A stretch of DNA of 64,000 nt from Nostoc sp. RI_552 (GCA_016124525.1 WGNO01000015.1:1-64000); one strand, 5' to 3'. Counted from the first letter of the stretch, positions 1 to 10,775 are shown. Program-made: numbers and translations. The notes: generated by a model from the sequence alone, not told the origin.

Positions 1-1454
<1,454 letters not shown>

Positions 1455-1650
1455 AGCCCCATTGTAAACCCTTACCCAGCGAGGAGTCTAGAGGCACTTT
1501 CCGAAGGTCAGGAAAAAACACCCCTCAAGGAACTAAAAAGGAACCTTGAAAAACCCCCAAAACCTTACCCAGCAAGGAACCGAAGTTCAAAACGAAAAAA
1601 TCAACACTCCAGGGATTTTAGCTGACCCATGGCTAGACCAGTGTAAAAAC
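1455..1650 (-). promoter_or_regulatory. CRISPR leader of array 1
   Basis: AT-rich, non-coding stretch directly abutting the last repeat of array 1. It is nearly identical to the sequence next to array 2 (10776-10966). Shared blocks include GAGGAGTCTAGAGGCACTTT and AAACGAAAAAATCAACACTC. Similarity stops just before the cas2 stop codon. Its place beside the array and its conservation at both arrays identify it as the leader, holding the leftward array promoter and the adaptation signals. No exact promoter was mapped. Confidence 0.9.
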
Positions 1651-1660
1651 ATCACAAAAA

Positions 1661-1942
1661 CTAGATGATAATTGAATGAGGAGGCTCAATTACAGGTACA
1701 CCTACACCCCAAGCTTCCACCTTTTTAAGAGTATGGCGAGATAAAGGATAAAACCTGACGTTATCTTCCTCTAAATTCAGCTCCCTCCTTAACCGACGAC
1801 GTAAATCATCATATTTTTCCCCACCCAAGTGACATTCAAACACAGAATACTGTACACGCTGTCCGTAACCCGTCAATAAATCAGCGACCTTTTTGCGCCG
1901 CTTATCACAGGGAATATCATAAGCAATTACATACAGAAACAT
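1661..1942 (-). CDS. cas2: CRISPR-associated endonuclease Cas2
   Basis: 93-residue protein, normal Cas2 length. It starts MFLYVIAYDIPCDKRRKKV, the ferredoxin-fold first strand with the conserved Asp of Cas2, then QRVQYSVFECHL and VRFYPLS, all family hallmarks. Cas2 dimerises between two Cas1 dimers in the spacer-integration complex. It lies 9 bp downstream of cas1 on the same strand and directly ahead of the leader of array 1, so cas1-cas2-leader-array form one co-directional block. It appears intact. Confidence 0.96.
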   Translation of the reverse strand: MFLYVIAYDIPCDKRRKKVADLLTGYGQRVQYSVFECHLGGEKYDDLRRRLRRELNLEEDNVRFYPLSRHTLKKVEAWGVGVPVIEPPHSIII

Positions 1943-1951
1943 AATTCCACT

Positions 1952-2944
1952 TTAATCAATGCGATAAGGCTGATAGTGGTGACTGGGGTTGTATACAAAC
2001 TGCTTAAAAGCTCTCACCTGTTGAGTTAATAAATCCCACTTAGGCTGTTGCTCCCCAGGATTAGTTTGTATTTCCTCTGTCATACGTTGTAAAAAACCCC
2101 GTAAAAACTTCTTCCTCCCAAAATTATTCAAATAACACCCACCATTTTTAAACTCAAAATCACTTTCAGCATCGACAATGTTGCGATTAATTAACCACAT
2201 CACCAGAGAATCTACTAAGGGTGCGCGAAATTCCTCCATTAAATCAGAAGCCAAAGCCGCATGGCCATCATTTCCTTGATGCAAACAAGCATGATAAGGA
2301 TCAAGTCCCTGCATTTCAATCAACGCTAATAAATGATTCCACAGCACCTGATAACCGAAACTCAACATGGCATTAACTGGATTTCCAGGAGGGCGGCGAC
2401 TACGACCAGAAAACACAAAACTAGGATTTGTCAAACACTCACTAAATGCGGAAAAATATTGCGCCGCACCCGCACCTTCAAACCCTATCAACTTTTCCCA
2501 AGTATCAGCTTGTACTGCTTGGTCAGCTAAATAATCTAAAGTTTGTAATACTCTTTCTAAAATTTCTGATTCCCGTCTTTTTTTCTGTCTCCGCAACAAT
2601 ACACGACTATTTTTTAATTTTCCCCTCACAATAGCTCTAGCAGTAATTAGTTTATCCACAGGGGATAACTGTTGTTGATAACGTGACAACTGTCGATAAC
2701 CCTTAGAAATTGGTAAAATTCTACCGTAGCAATAACCCATGGACGATAAATAAGCAATGGAAATATCTCGCCATAAACAAGCTTGAATTACTTGAGTTGT
2801 GAGTTGGGAATGACCAAAAATGAATATTTGTTCTAACAAAGGTAACTGCACTTCAGCACAGATTGTTTCTCCCTGCTTCACCAGCAAGGTTTCCTGCTTT
2901 AAGTAGACGTAGCAATTTTGCTCAGAAACATAAAGAGTCTGCAT
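1952..2944 (-). CDS. cas1: CRISPR-associated integrase Cas1 (intact)
   Basis: 330 residues from the ATG at 2944. The frame is open 15 codons further upstream, but MQTLYVSEQ fits the usual Cas1 N-terminus. The C-terminal helical domain carries GFEGAGAAQYF (catalytic Glu) and LHQGNDGHAALASDLMEEF (catalytic His and acidic residue). Cas1 inserts new spacers at the leader end of arrays. This is the only complete Cas1 in the window, because the second copy (48483-49169) is truncated. It could therefore serve both arrays, whose repeats and leaders match. Confidence 0.96.
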   Translation of the reverse strand: MQTLYVSEQNCYVYLKQETLLVKQGETICAEVQLPLLEQIFIFGHSQLTTQVIQACLWRDISIAYLSSMGYCYGRILPISKGYRQLSRYQQQLSPVDKLITARAIVRGKLKNSRVLLRRQKKRRESEILERVLQTLDYLADQAVQADTWEKLIGFEGAGAAQYFSAFSECLTNPSFVFSGRSRRPPGNPVNAMLSFGYQVLWNHLLALIEMQGLDPYHACLHQGNDGHAALASDLMEEFRAPLVDSLVMWLINRNIVDAESDFEFKNGGCYLNNFGRKKFLRGFLQRMTEEIQTNPGEQQPKWDLLTQQVRAFKQFVYNPSHHYQPYRID

Positions 2945-2998
2945 ATTGGCAAAAGTGTCAATTGCTGAGATTTTCACAAGTGATGTCACAAATTAAAT

Positions 2999-3034
2999 AT
3001 GTGTTTTAACATGTGTTTTAACATGTGTTTTCCG
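2999..3034. repeat. 12-bp tandem repeats upstream of cas1
   Basis: The unit ATGTGTTTTAAC occurs twice in full (2999-3010, 3011-3022), followed by a partial third copy to about 3031. It contains the palindrome ACATGT. It sits 55 bp upstream of the cas1 start, where a regulator could bind. An operator role is inference; the repeats themselves are plain in the sequence. Confidence 0.6.
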
Positions 3035-3238
3035 GTGTGGGGTTTCCACAATTTTGGGTGAGACATTTCATAAACCTCTTAACAGCCCACAGGAATATTA
3101 CACCTGTAGGATAAAATACTTAGAATGACGATATTCCAAGAAAGCACACACCACAGCAGTTAAATCATTTTTTACTGCAACCTAAGTAAACACCTTCCGT
3201 AGCAAATCTCTGCGCTCTTATTGGCAAATATGCAATTC

Positions 3239-3493
3239 CTAACGTCGCCAACGTTGTAAATCTTTTAATTTACCAGTAGATGTTAATTCTGCTGTTTGTT
3301 TTGGTTCCATCCACAAAATTATCCTATCCACCATACTCGAAACTATATAAGTAGCCGCAGTTACCAATAAAGTGTTGATAATTACCGCTGCTAAACCCAA
3401 GGGGGCGATTAACAAAATTACCAAAGTAACACTGCCATTTACAGTAGAAACCGCAGCATTTCTGACTGTAGCAGAACGCCGAGAAATATACAT
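3239..3493 (-). CDS. Small membrane protein, Csx18-like CRISPR accessory
   Basis: 84 residues. It starts MYISRRSATVRNAAVSTVNG and continues with one long hydrophobic stretch at roughly residues 20-60 (VTLVILLIAPLGLAAVII, then LLVTAATYIVSSM), likely one or two membrane helices, and ends basic. It lies between cas1 and the WYL gene, on the cas1 strand. Sequence style and position fit the cyanobacterial Csx18 family, small proteins found beside cas1-cas2. The family assignment is from memory. No catalytic motif is visible and the function is unknown. Confidence 0.6.
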   Translation of the reverse strand: MYISRRSATVRNAAVSTVNGSVTLVILLIAPLGLAAVIINTLLVTAATYIVSSMVDRIILWMEPKQTAELTSTGKLKDLQRWRR

Positions 3494-3689
3494 AATTGCA
3501 ACAGGGCTGAATTAAAAGTTAGCACGTTAACTACCATAGCGGCAAAATTCCCCAAAAACCAGTAAAAGAGTATAAAATTCCTTGTAATATTTAGGTGGTG
3601 CAACCTTGTATCAACAAGACTTACAGCCAACTTTGAGAAAAATATTGAATATTTTCTTTTGACACTTAGCTGAATTAGTAGTTTTGACT

Positions 3690-4880
3690 ATGCCTAAACA
3701 ACCAAGTCATCAGTATAAAGATTCCCTAGCCTTTACACGTCTGATGTTATTGATTGCTACATTATTAAAATATCCTGGTGTTGGTAACCCTGATTTAATT
3801 GACTGTCGTGAAAACCAAAATCACAATGCCATTGCTGCTGTCAAAATACATCTGCACAAATTAGCAACTGAATTAGGTATCAAATTACCAGAAAACTACC
3901 CAGCTATTGCCACCCTACGTAAAGATTTAGAAACCCTACGGCGTTATGGTATTCTTGAGCGTCGTATGTATCGCTGGGGATATTATTTAGGTACTGGTGC
4001 CCTGTCAGCAACAGAATTAAAAGTAGCTTTTAATGCTTTGGGGTCTCAGGCCCAATATCAAGGAGATGCCCAAGTCAGACGCATTTACGAAATTTTGAGT
4101 AAACGATTACGGGGTTTAGACATGGAACTGAAGGGAGAACTTTTTTACCCTACTCGTCAATACCTCAATCGTGCTATTATTTATACTGACCCAGAGGAAA
4201 TGGCGCAAAAGGGACAAAACCGCGATACATTGTTTCATCAGTTACCCTTATTAGAAACTGCTATTACCCAAGGACAAGCCATTGAAATTTACCGCAGTAA
4301 AGATTTGTATGGTTTCAACCGTGTGGGGTGGTTTCAAGTTTTTCCTTTACAGTTAATTTATCATGATGTTGCTTGGTATTTGCTATATGAACTTTGTCTC
4401 AATGGACATTTAGTTATTGGTAGGTTAAACCGTTTTAGTAATTACTGCGAACCTATAAAAGTTCCTGCCAGAGGATTAGAAAAACAAAAAGTTAGTTTAG
4501 AAAAGGCATATAAATTGTTAGAAAATGGTTGGGGTTTAAATTTGGGGGAACTAGAACCTCAAATAGCAGAATTACAAGGAAATCTTGAATTAATTGACAT
4601 TAAAGTGCGGTTTTTTCCTCCAGTAACAGCATTTATTATAGAAGGTGAATTGCGCCATTTAAAACAAAAAATTACTCCGGGATTAATTGATAAAACCACC
4701 GGGAGATACAGTTATATAGAATATGCTGTGGAGTTACCACCCCGTTCTTTAAATGAGTTTAGTTTCTGGGTTCATCGTTATTTAGATAAAGCAGAATTAT
4801 TATCTCCTCCCCAATTAGTGGCAAAACATCGTGAGTCTGCACAAGCTTTATTTCATCGCTATTTTCAACCACATGAGTAG
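3690..4880 (+). CDS. WYL-domain transcriptional regulator (CRISPR-associated)
   Basis: 396 residues from the ATG at 3690; a TTG two codons upstream is less likely. An N-terminal winged-helix-like part (DLETLRRYGILERR) precedes the WYL domain, whose name-giving residues are visible in DVAWYLLYEL. WYL proteins bind nucleic-acid-like or nucleotide ligands and regulate CRISPR and phage-defence loci. It is divergent from csx18-cas1-cas2, a usual layout for a local regulator. It resembles the C-terminal two thirds of the kinase-WYL protein at 52178-54301, so the two are probably paralogues. The 12-bp tandem repeats upstream of cas1 are a candidate target. Confidence 0.85.
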   Translation: MPKQPSHQYKDSLAFTRLMLLIATLLKYPGVGNPDLIDCRENQNHNAIAAVKIHLHKLATELGIKLPENYPAIATLRKDLETLRRYGILERRMYRWGYYLGTGALSATELKVAFNALGSQAQYQGDAQVRRIYEILSKRLRGLDMELKGELFYPTRQYLNRAIIYTDPEEMAQKGQNRDTLFHQLPLLETAITQGQAIEIYRSKDLYGFNRVGWFQVFPLQLIYHDVAWYLLYELCLNGHLVIGRLNRFSNYCEPIKVPARGLEKQKVSLEKAYKLLENGWGLNLGELEPQIAELQGNLELIDIKVRFFPPVTAFIIEGELRHLKQKITPGLIDKTTGRYSYIEYAVELPPRSLNEFSFWVHRYLDKAELLSPPQLVAKHRESAQALFHRYFQPHE

Positions 4881-4887
4881 AGAATAA

Positions 4888-5076
4888 TTTCCAACTTAAT
4901 ATCCCTAGCCAGTAGGAATTTACTCCTTACTTCTTACTCCATACTCTTTACTCCTTACTCAGTCGGAAGTTTCCATTCAATTAATATCCCTAGCGAGTAG
5001 GGATTCGTCGTAACTTTGAGTTAGTCAGACTAAAGACTAAGTTTCCATTCAATTAATATCCCTAGCGAGTAGGGAT
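4888..5076 (-). CRISPR. Orphan mini-array: two intact repeats and one degenerate repeat
   Basis: Two perfect copies of the 36-bp repeat lie at 4969-5004 and 5041-5076 around one 36-nt spacer. A decayed copy at about 4888-4919 carries the loop variant AGCCAG and a one-base change near its end (GTAGGAAT). Between the decayed and first intact repeat is a low-complexity stretch of TTACTCCTTAC-like units. No leader is present to the right of 5076, so the unit probably cannot acquire spacers. It begins 7 bp after the WYL stop codon. Confidence 0.9.
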
Positions 5077-5216
5077 TTTGACTATAATGCGAATTATTTT
5101 GATAGCTAATCAAATTTTACTTGTTAATCCATGTATTTATTAACGTTGGTTATATCAATAATTGGGTAACGGCTAACAATATTGTTCGCAGATGATTGAT
5201 CAATATTTTGGGGGAT

Positions 5217-6857
5217 TTATTGATATTTCATCACAACAAATTGGCTGGGTGATGTAATTTTTAATATATTTCCCTCTTGTTCTGGAATAACACCAATAAT
5301 TTTTATAGATTGCCTTTGCAAGGCAATGGGACTAGGTGCATCAGGTATCTGATTGAAAATAGGCTCTGGTATAATCACCTCATAAATTTTATTGTCGTCC
5401 CCCGCAAGTTTGAAGGAGTGATTAGCACCTTTCTTTGTCCAGCCATTAATTTTTCCTGATATCTCTGAAGATTTACTCTGTGGTTTAGACGGGGTTTCTG
5501 CTGGTTTATCAACACAGTAGAATTTAACAGGATTATTTGTAAAGTCCGAACACTTTAATATCTCTTCAGTCCTTGCGGAAATCTTAATTAATTCCGAATA
5601 GTCATGCTCTTCACCAGGTCCATAATTTGCATCTTTTTTAATTTCATCTGGAGCATTTAGTAAAAGATTGGTGATGATTTGACGGTCTGATTTAGAAAGG
5701 TTTGGTGACAAGTAAACATTACCGCCAGGAATTTGCTTACTTACATGAATAACTTTGAAAGTTTTATCATCTTTGACTGTCGAGTATGCAGCCGCTCCGA
5801 TATCAACCTGACCAGTTTTCACTAATTCTACAATCTTGGATGATCTATTTCCCATGTTTACATTTAGGGTCTTACCATATAAATCATAAGATGCGACATA
5901 AAAACTAGAGGCTGAGTTGAAGTCACCCATGGCTATTGTATGTGTTGATTTTAAATCATAAATTGATTCAATTGGGCTGTCTGCCTTTGTAAATAATACT
6001 GCTTGGTAGTATGCTGGCAGATCTGGGAACATCCTAACTGCAAAGTGATAATTATTATTTTTAGCAGCAACTGAAAGTATTGGGGACATGGTAAAGGCAA
6101 TGTCCCATTCTTTGCTGATCATTTTTTTTCTGGCTTCTTCGTAGGAAGTTGCTTTATTACCATCAATGATTATTTCTACTTTGTCGTTAAGTTCTTCTTT
6201 GAGGTAATCAGATAATCCCTGATAGTATTCTGGAGGACTCAAAATACCCAGAGTCAATTTTTTTGCTTCTAATCCCTTATTCTTATTGCCAATTAAAAAA
6301 GTTGGGATAGGTGAACTATTCTTGATTCCCTGAAAGATAACTATAGCAATACCACCACAAACTAAAAGTGCCACGACTATCATTACCGTATAAACCCATC
6401 CTGGTTTATCATCGTTGGGTTCGATGGGACGGGGAATTAACTTTTCATCAAAGTTAACCGAGGGGTGGTTTTTAATATCTGGGGAGTGGGTGCGGGATAA
6501 CCAGTAAAGAAAATGAAACAGTTCTTCAACTAAAAGGATGGCATCTCTTCTTAAGATGGGGGTAGACCTATGAGCCGCCCTGTTACCGACTCTAAGGATG
6601 GTTTTAATTTTTGGGAATAAACCGGGTTCCAGGTTGTTCCTAAAGGTTCTCTCATGGATGAGGGCGGATAAAGACTCGTTTCTAGGTATTCTCAGATTGG
6701 GGTCATGGTCGTAAATCCATAGTACTGCTTGTTCTAGAGTGAATCGAGAGTGAAAGCAGCTAGCGCGGGGAGTAGTGTAAGCTAGCTGTTCCGCTTCTAT
6801 TGCGGAGTTAAATAGTTCCGGGTGATGATTTTGCAGAAAATCAAAGTTAGATGCCAT
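5217..6857 (-). CDS. DUF4145-transmembrane-PhnD-like substrate-binding fusion protein
   Basis: 546 residues from the ATG at 6857; the frame is open 45 codons further upstream. Residues ~1-125 (FDFLQNHHPELF ... FTLEQAVLWIYDHDP ... KTILRVGNRAAH) match the DUF4145 domain seen at the N-terminus of many type I restriction HsdR subunits. One membrane helix follows (WVYTVMIVVALLVCGGIAIV). The outer part (LTLGILSPPEYYQGLSDYL ... SIYDLKSTHTIAMGDFNSAS) resembles the periplasmic phosphate/phosphonate-binding protein fold (PhnD/SsuA type). A short C-terminal beta-rich domain ends it. Topology suggests cytoplasmic DUF4145 and extracytoplasmic ligand binding, i.e. a sensor. No transporter genes are adjacent. 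Domain calls are by eye. Confidence 0.65.
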   Translation of the reverse strand: MASNFDFLQNHHPELFNSAIEAEQLAYTTPRASCFHSRFTLEQAVLWIYDHDPNLRIPRNESLSALIHERTFRNNLEPGLFPKIKTILRVGNRAAHRSTPILRRDAILLVEELFHFLYWLSRTHSPDIKNHPSVNFDEKLIPRPIEPNDDKPGWVYTVMIVVALLVCGGIAIVIFQGIKNSSPIPTFLIGNKNKGLEAKKLTLGILSPPEYYQGLSDYLKEELNDKVEIIIDGNKATSYEEARKKMISKEWDIAFTMSPILSVAAKNNNYHFAVRMFPDLPAYYQAVLFTKADSPIESIYDLKSTHTIAMGDFNSASSFYVASYDLYGKTLNVNMGNRSSKIVELVKTGQVDIGAAAYSTVKDDKTFKVIHVSKQIPGGNVYLSPNLSKSDRQIITNLLLNAPDEIKKDANYGPGEEHDYSELIKISARTEEILKCSDFTNNPVKFYCVDKPAETPSKPQSKSSEISGKINGWTKKGANHSFKLAGDDNKIYEVIIPEPIFNQIPDAPSPIALQRQSIKIIGVIPEQEGNILKITSPSQFVVMKYQ

Positions 6858-7191
6858 AATTTGCCGCTGGGTTTGACTGCTTATGTTTGATGATACATTT
6901 AAGGGGTATAGGGTGGGTGTGTCAAATACAAGCCCTCCGGGCTCAAGAAAAGAGAAGGGGCGGCGGGGCTGTTCCTTCTCAAAAAAATACAATCAGAGGA
7001 TAACTTGGGTAGTAACCTGGGTGGTTACCACCTCAAAGCTTGTTTGGGCAAGGTTTTCAGAAAAAGTTACCACTTCTACCACCAGATCAACAAAACTTTC
7101 AACTCTTACACGGGATGGGTGATGTTGTTTTTTTTGGATTGTTCTGTCAACTCTGTATGATTTAATCAAAATAGGTGGTAGGGGTGGTAAC

Positions 7192-8460
7192 CTATAAGTT
7201 TTTATCTCCTAGAAAGTTCATAGGGAGGGACTTTTGATTGGTGACCATCTGGGTTACCGCCTCATCGGGGTTTGACCAGAACCTTACACTTTTCGTCCCC
7301 ACTTTCTTAACTTTGCGGGTATACCCAGCCCGCCTCAAAACGTTTGATACTCTCATCTCATATCTCTTTTCTTGATCTGCTAGTGGGATTTGGAGGGCCT
7401 GACTTAAGATATCTGGAATAGTTACATATTCTTGGTCAGAGCAAAACTGAAGGATCTGATATTCCCACGGTTCTGATTGTTCAAAATGCTTATTATGCTC
7501 TTGTTGTAGTTGCTCTTCCTCAGATGTGAGATACCATTTTTCACCCGCCCGGTAGGCTTGAATTGCCGCCGCGTACAACCGGCGCACCTCATCAACAGAG
7601 GGTAGTGTGATGCGCTCAACCGGAACCACCCAAAAGCGTCGGTTACCTTCACTATCAGCTAGGAAGTCAGCAGGATTGACGGAGCCTACAAATATTGAGC
7701 GACGCGGAAAACATTTCATTTGTCGTCCATAGGGTGGCCGGATATTATCGCTACTACTGGTTAATAGCGATCGCACACTGCTAACATCTTTCCTTCGGTA
7801 TAGGCTCTCTAGTTCTGCTAACTCAAGAATCCAAAACCGCGCTATCTTAAGCTTTTCATCCTTATCACCGCCGCCTTGGGCTGAGAGGGAATCATCAAAG
7901 AACTCTGATTTACCAGCTAAAGCCCCCCAAAATGAAGATTTACCTAAACCTTGTTTACCCTGGAGTACTGTACAAGTATCCAGTTTACAACCGGGTTCAA
8001 ATACTCTAGCTACCGCACCAATCATGGTTTTTTTGAGGTAGATATTAGCTAGCCTGCTATCATTCCCTAGGTACTTACTGGCAATACAATCAAAATCTTT
8101 AGACGGAAGATTACTTGATTCAATCTCCAAAAGCCAATCCTTCACAGGGTCGTAGGCATTTTTCTTAGAATAGGCTAACAGGGATTGGATGATATTTTCA
8201 GTAGGCTGATCCTCTTGAAAGTTCTCAGCCCAAAAAACTTTGACTATATCTAAGTCAAGGTTATGTCCATCTAGTTCGATAAATTGCGATAAATTGTTAA
8301 ACCGTAGTCTACTACCATACTTGTACTCTAGCTTATTTAGCATCTTCTGCATTTTAGATGCAGGTTTATTATAGAGTGCGTCAAGCAATCTAGCTTCAAA
8401 CATTGAAGGATTCTTGACTATCAAATCATCAATTCCTTTGTAGTCAGCAGACCACTGCAT
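7192..8460 (-). CDS. VapE-family (virulence-associated E) helicase, N-terminally truncated
   Basis: 422 residues from the ATG at 8460. The P-loop VLQGKQGLGKSSFWGAL, an acidic Walker B-like FWILELAELESL and the family signature EGNRRFWVVPVE identify a VapE/PF05272 ATPase, usual in phages, satellites and plasmids as a replication helicase. Full-length relatives carry an N-terminal primase domain that is absent here. The open frame runs six codons back into the terminal CRISPR repeat of array 2 (its last possible start is at 8478). The gene body therefore abuts the array, and an array transcript could read into it. After the stop, the frame continues VTTPTTYFD before the next stop, suggesting a shortened C-terminus as well. 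Confidence 0.8.
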   Translation of the reverse strand: MQWSADYKGIDDLIVKNPSMFEARLLDALYNKPASKMQKMLNKLEYKYGSRLRFNNLSQFIELDGHNLDLDIVKVFWAENFQEDQPTENIIQSLLAYSKKNAYDPVKDWLLEIESSNLPSKDFDCIASKYLGNDSRLANIYLKKTMIGAVARVFEPGCKLDTCTVLQGKQGLGKSSFWGALAGKSEFFDDSLSAQGGGDKDEKLKIARFWILELAELESLYRRKDVSSVRSLLTSSSDNIRPPYGRQMKCFPRRSIFVGSVNPADFLADSEGNRRFWVVPVERITLPSVDEVRRLYAAAIQAYRAGEKWYLTSEEEQLQQEHNKHFEQSEPWEYQILQFCSDQEYVTIPDILSQALQIPLADQEKRYEMRVSNVLRRAGYTRKVKKVGTKSVRFWSNPDEAVTQMVTNQKSLPMNFLGDKNL

Positions 8461-8466
8461 AATACA

Positions 8467-10775
8467 GTTTCCATTCAATTAATATCCCTAGCGAGTAGGG
8501 ATAATCATCAAGGATGCATTATGAACAGTTTTAGTTTAGGTTTCCATTCAATTAATATCCCTAGCGAGTAGGGATAATCAGTGATAGGTTTCGCCCCCAC
8601 ATTCGTGTTCGGGGTTTCCATTCAATTAATATCCCTAGCGAGTAGGGATAAATATTGATTCAAGCTAGCAAGGTCATAAGGTTTCCATTCAATTAATATC
8701 CCTAGCGAGTAGGGATAAGTTTCTCGGCGAGAGCGTGCAGTGGTGGTTTATAGTTTCCATTCAATTAATATCCCTAGCGAGTAGGGATTCATTCCGACAT
8801 TTGTAGGGACGTATTGCAATACGTCCCTACACGAGTTTCCATTCAATTAATATCCCTAGCGAGTAGGGATGCAACCAGTGCTAGTGCTGGGGTACGTTAG
8901 CGAGTTTCCATTCAATTAATATCCCTAGCGAGTAGGGATAAACTCACTAGGTTTATTCAGATGTCACAGGGTAGGTGAGTTTCCATTCAATTAAAATCCC
9001 TAGCCAGTAGGGATTTTAGAAAATTGTTAGAGAGACTTTAGCTTTGTTTTATTTCCATTCAATTAACATCCCTAGCCAGTAGGGATTGTATTAATAATAG
9101 TCCATTATTAATAGATGCCGTATCGTTTTCATTCAATTAATATCCCTAGCGAGTAGGGATTGGAGACTTTTCCCACTCCTATCAATCCATCTGGTTAACG
9201 TTTCCATTCAATTAATATCCCTAGCGAGTAGGGATTGAAGTTCATCCAAGATTACGAAGTTGTGGACTTCAAACGTTTCCATTCAATTAATATCCCTAGC
9301 GAGTAGGGATAAGCTAGAAGGAATAACAACCGTAAGTAAGAAGGGAAGTTTCCATTCAATTAATATCCCTAGCGAGTAGGGATTTTAAAAACTTATGTCT
9401 GCTACCGCGAAACTATCTCGTTTCCATTCAATTAATATCCCTAGCGAGTAGGGATACTTATACCAAGTATCGCTCCTATTTCTTTGGTTGTTAACTGTTT
9501 CCATTCAATTAATATCCCTAGCGAGTAGGGATGGGATTCAGAGAAATTGAATGTAGCTCACCTGCCTACAGTTTCCATTCAATTAATATCCCTAGCGAGT
9601 AGGGATTTCCATCTAGACACATTCAAGGCAACACCAATCCTGTTTCCATTCAATTAATATCCCTAGCGAGTAGGGATTAAGCTCTATGGGGTATTTCCTG
9701 GTGAAAGTTTGTACAGTTTCCATTCAATTAATATCCCTAGCGAGTAGGGATCTTTCTTAGAGTCAGCTATGTATGTAGCTGGGGTGAGAGGTTTCCATTC
9801 AATTAATATCCCTAGCGAGTAGGGATTTTCGGTGCTTGCATCCGTCTAGCGGGACAAGTTTCTAGTTTCCATTCAATTAATATCCCTAGCGAGTAGGGAT
9901 CAGATACAGATATTAGTAGGCTATCTTGGTTACCCGTTTCCATTCAATTAATATCCCTAGCGAGTAGGGATAGTCTTTGAAGATGGTTATATAAGGTACA
10001 AGGTGTCTCAGTTTCCATTCAATTAATATCCCTAGCGAGTAGGGATAAACAAGCAGTGAGCTTTAAGGCTCCCAGTTTAAGAGTTTCCATTCAATTAATA
10101 TCCCTAGCGAGTAGGGATTTTCGATACTCAGTACTGAGAGATGTGCATGGCCATACAGTTTCCATTCAATTAATATCCCTAGCGAGTAGGGATAAGAAGA
10201 GCTAAGAGAAAAAGTAACCTCTACTTTGTTTCCATTCAATTAATATCCCTAGCGAGTAGGGATTTTTGCCGTTGAGGAGCTCAAGCTCACCGTTGAGCTT
10301 GTTTCCATTCAATTAATATCCCTAGCGAGTAGGGATAAGCAGAAAAAGAAAAAAGAAATGAGTTGATCAGACAGTTTCCATTCAATTAATATCCCTAGCG
10401 AGTAGGGATAAGCTTAGGGAAATTTGTAATCCCAGGTTGTTTCCCCGTTTCCATTCAATTAATATCCCTAGCGAGTAGGGATTTACCTGCAATCAACCCC
10501 TACAGTTTTCAAATAGCGAGTTTCCATTCAATTAATATCCCTAGCGAGTAGGGATGCTTATGGAGATGCTAGGGTTTGGGAGCGACATATGAACAAGTTT
10601 CCATTCAATTAATATCCCTAGCGAGTAGGGATTACCTTTTTTGCCTGCGGTGCCCTTCGAAGTCCGGAGTTTCCATTCAATTAATATCCCTAGCGAGTAG
10701 GGATAATAAAATTCTATCTGAAAAAGATGGATCAAGAGTGTTTCCATTCAATTAATATCCCTAGCGAGTAGGGAT
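8467..10775 (-). CRISPR. CRISPR array 2 (32 repeats, 31 spacers)
   Basis: Same 36-bp repeat as array 1, with starts at 8467, 8540, 8614, 8681, 8753, 8835, 8904, 8979, 9051, 9125, 9200, 9275, 9348, 9420, 9497, 9571, 9642, 9716, 9791, 9865, 9936, 10011, 10083, 10158, 10228, 10301, 10374, 10447, 10520, 10597, 10669 and 10740. The leader is at the right, so the leftmost units are the oldest. Three consecutive repeats are degenerate: 8979 (AAAATCCC, AGCCAG), 9051 (first base A, AACATCCC, AGCCAG) and 9125 (GTTTTC). They are inside the array rather than at its end. The spacer 8789-8834 is long (46 nt) and contains a perfect 30-bp palindrome. Confidence 0.98.

Noticed and set aside
6883..7122. 79-codon plus-strand frame with WVVTWVVTTSK repeats
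   Set aside because: It overlaps the unused upstream extension of the DUF4145 gene, and the repeats come from GGTTACC motifs in non-coding DNA.
10541..10747. Minus-strand open frame in array 2
   Set aside because: Same cause: repeat-derived [11 protein letters not shown] segments inside the array.
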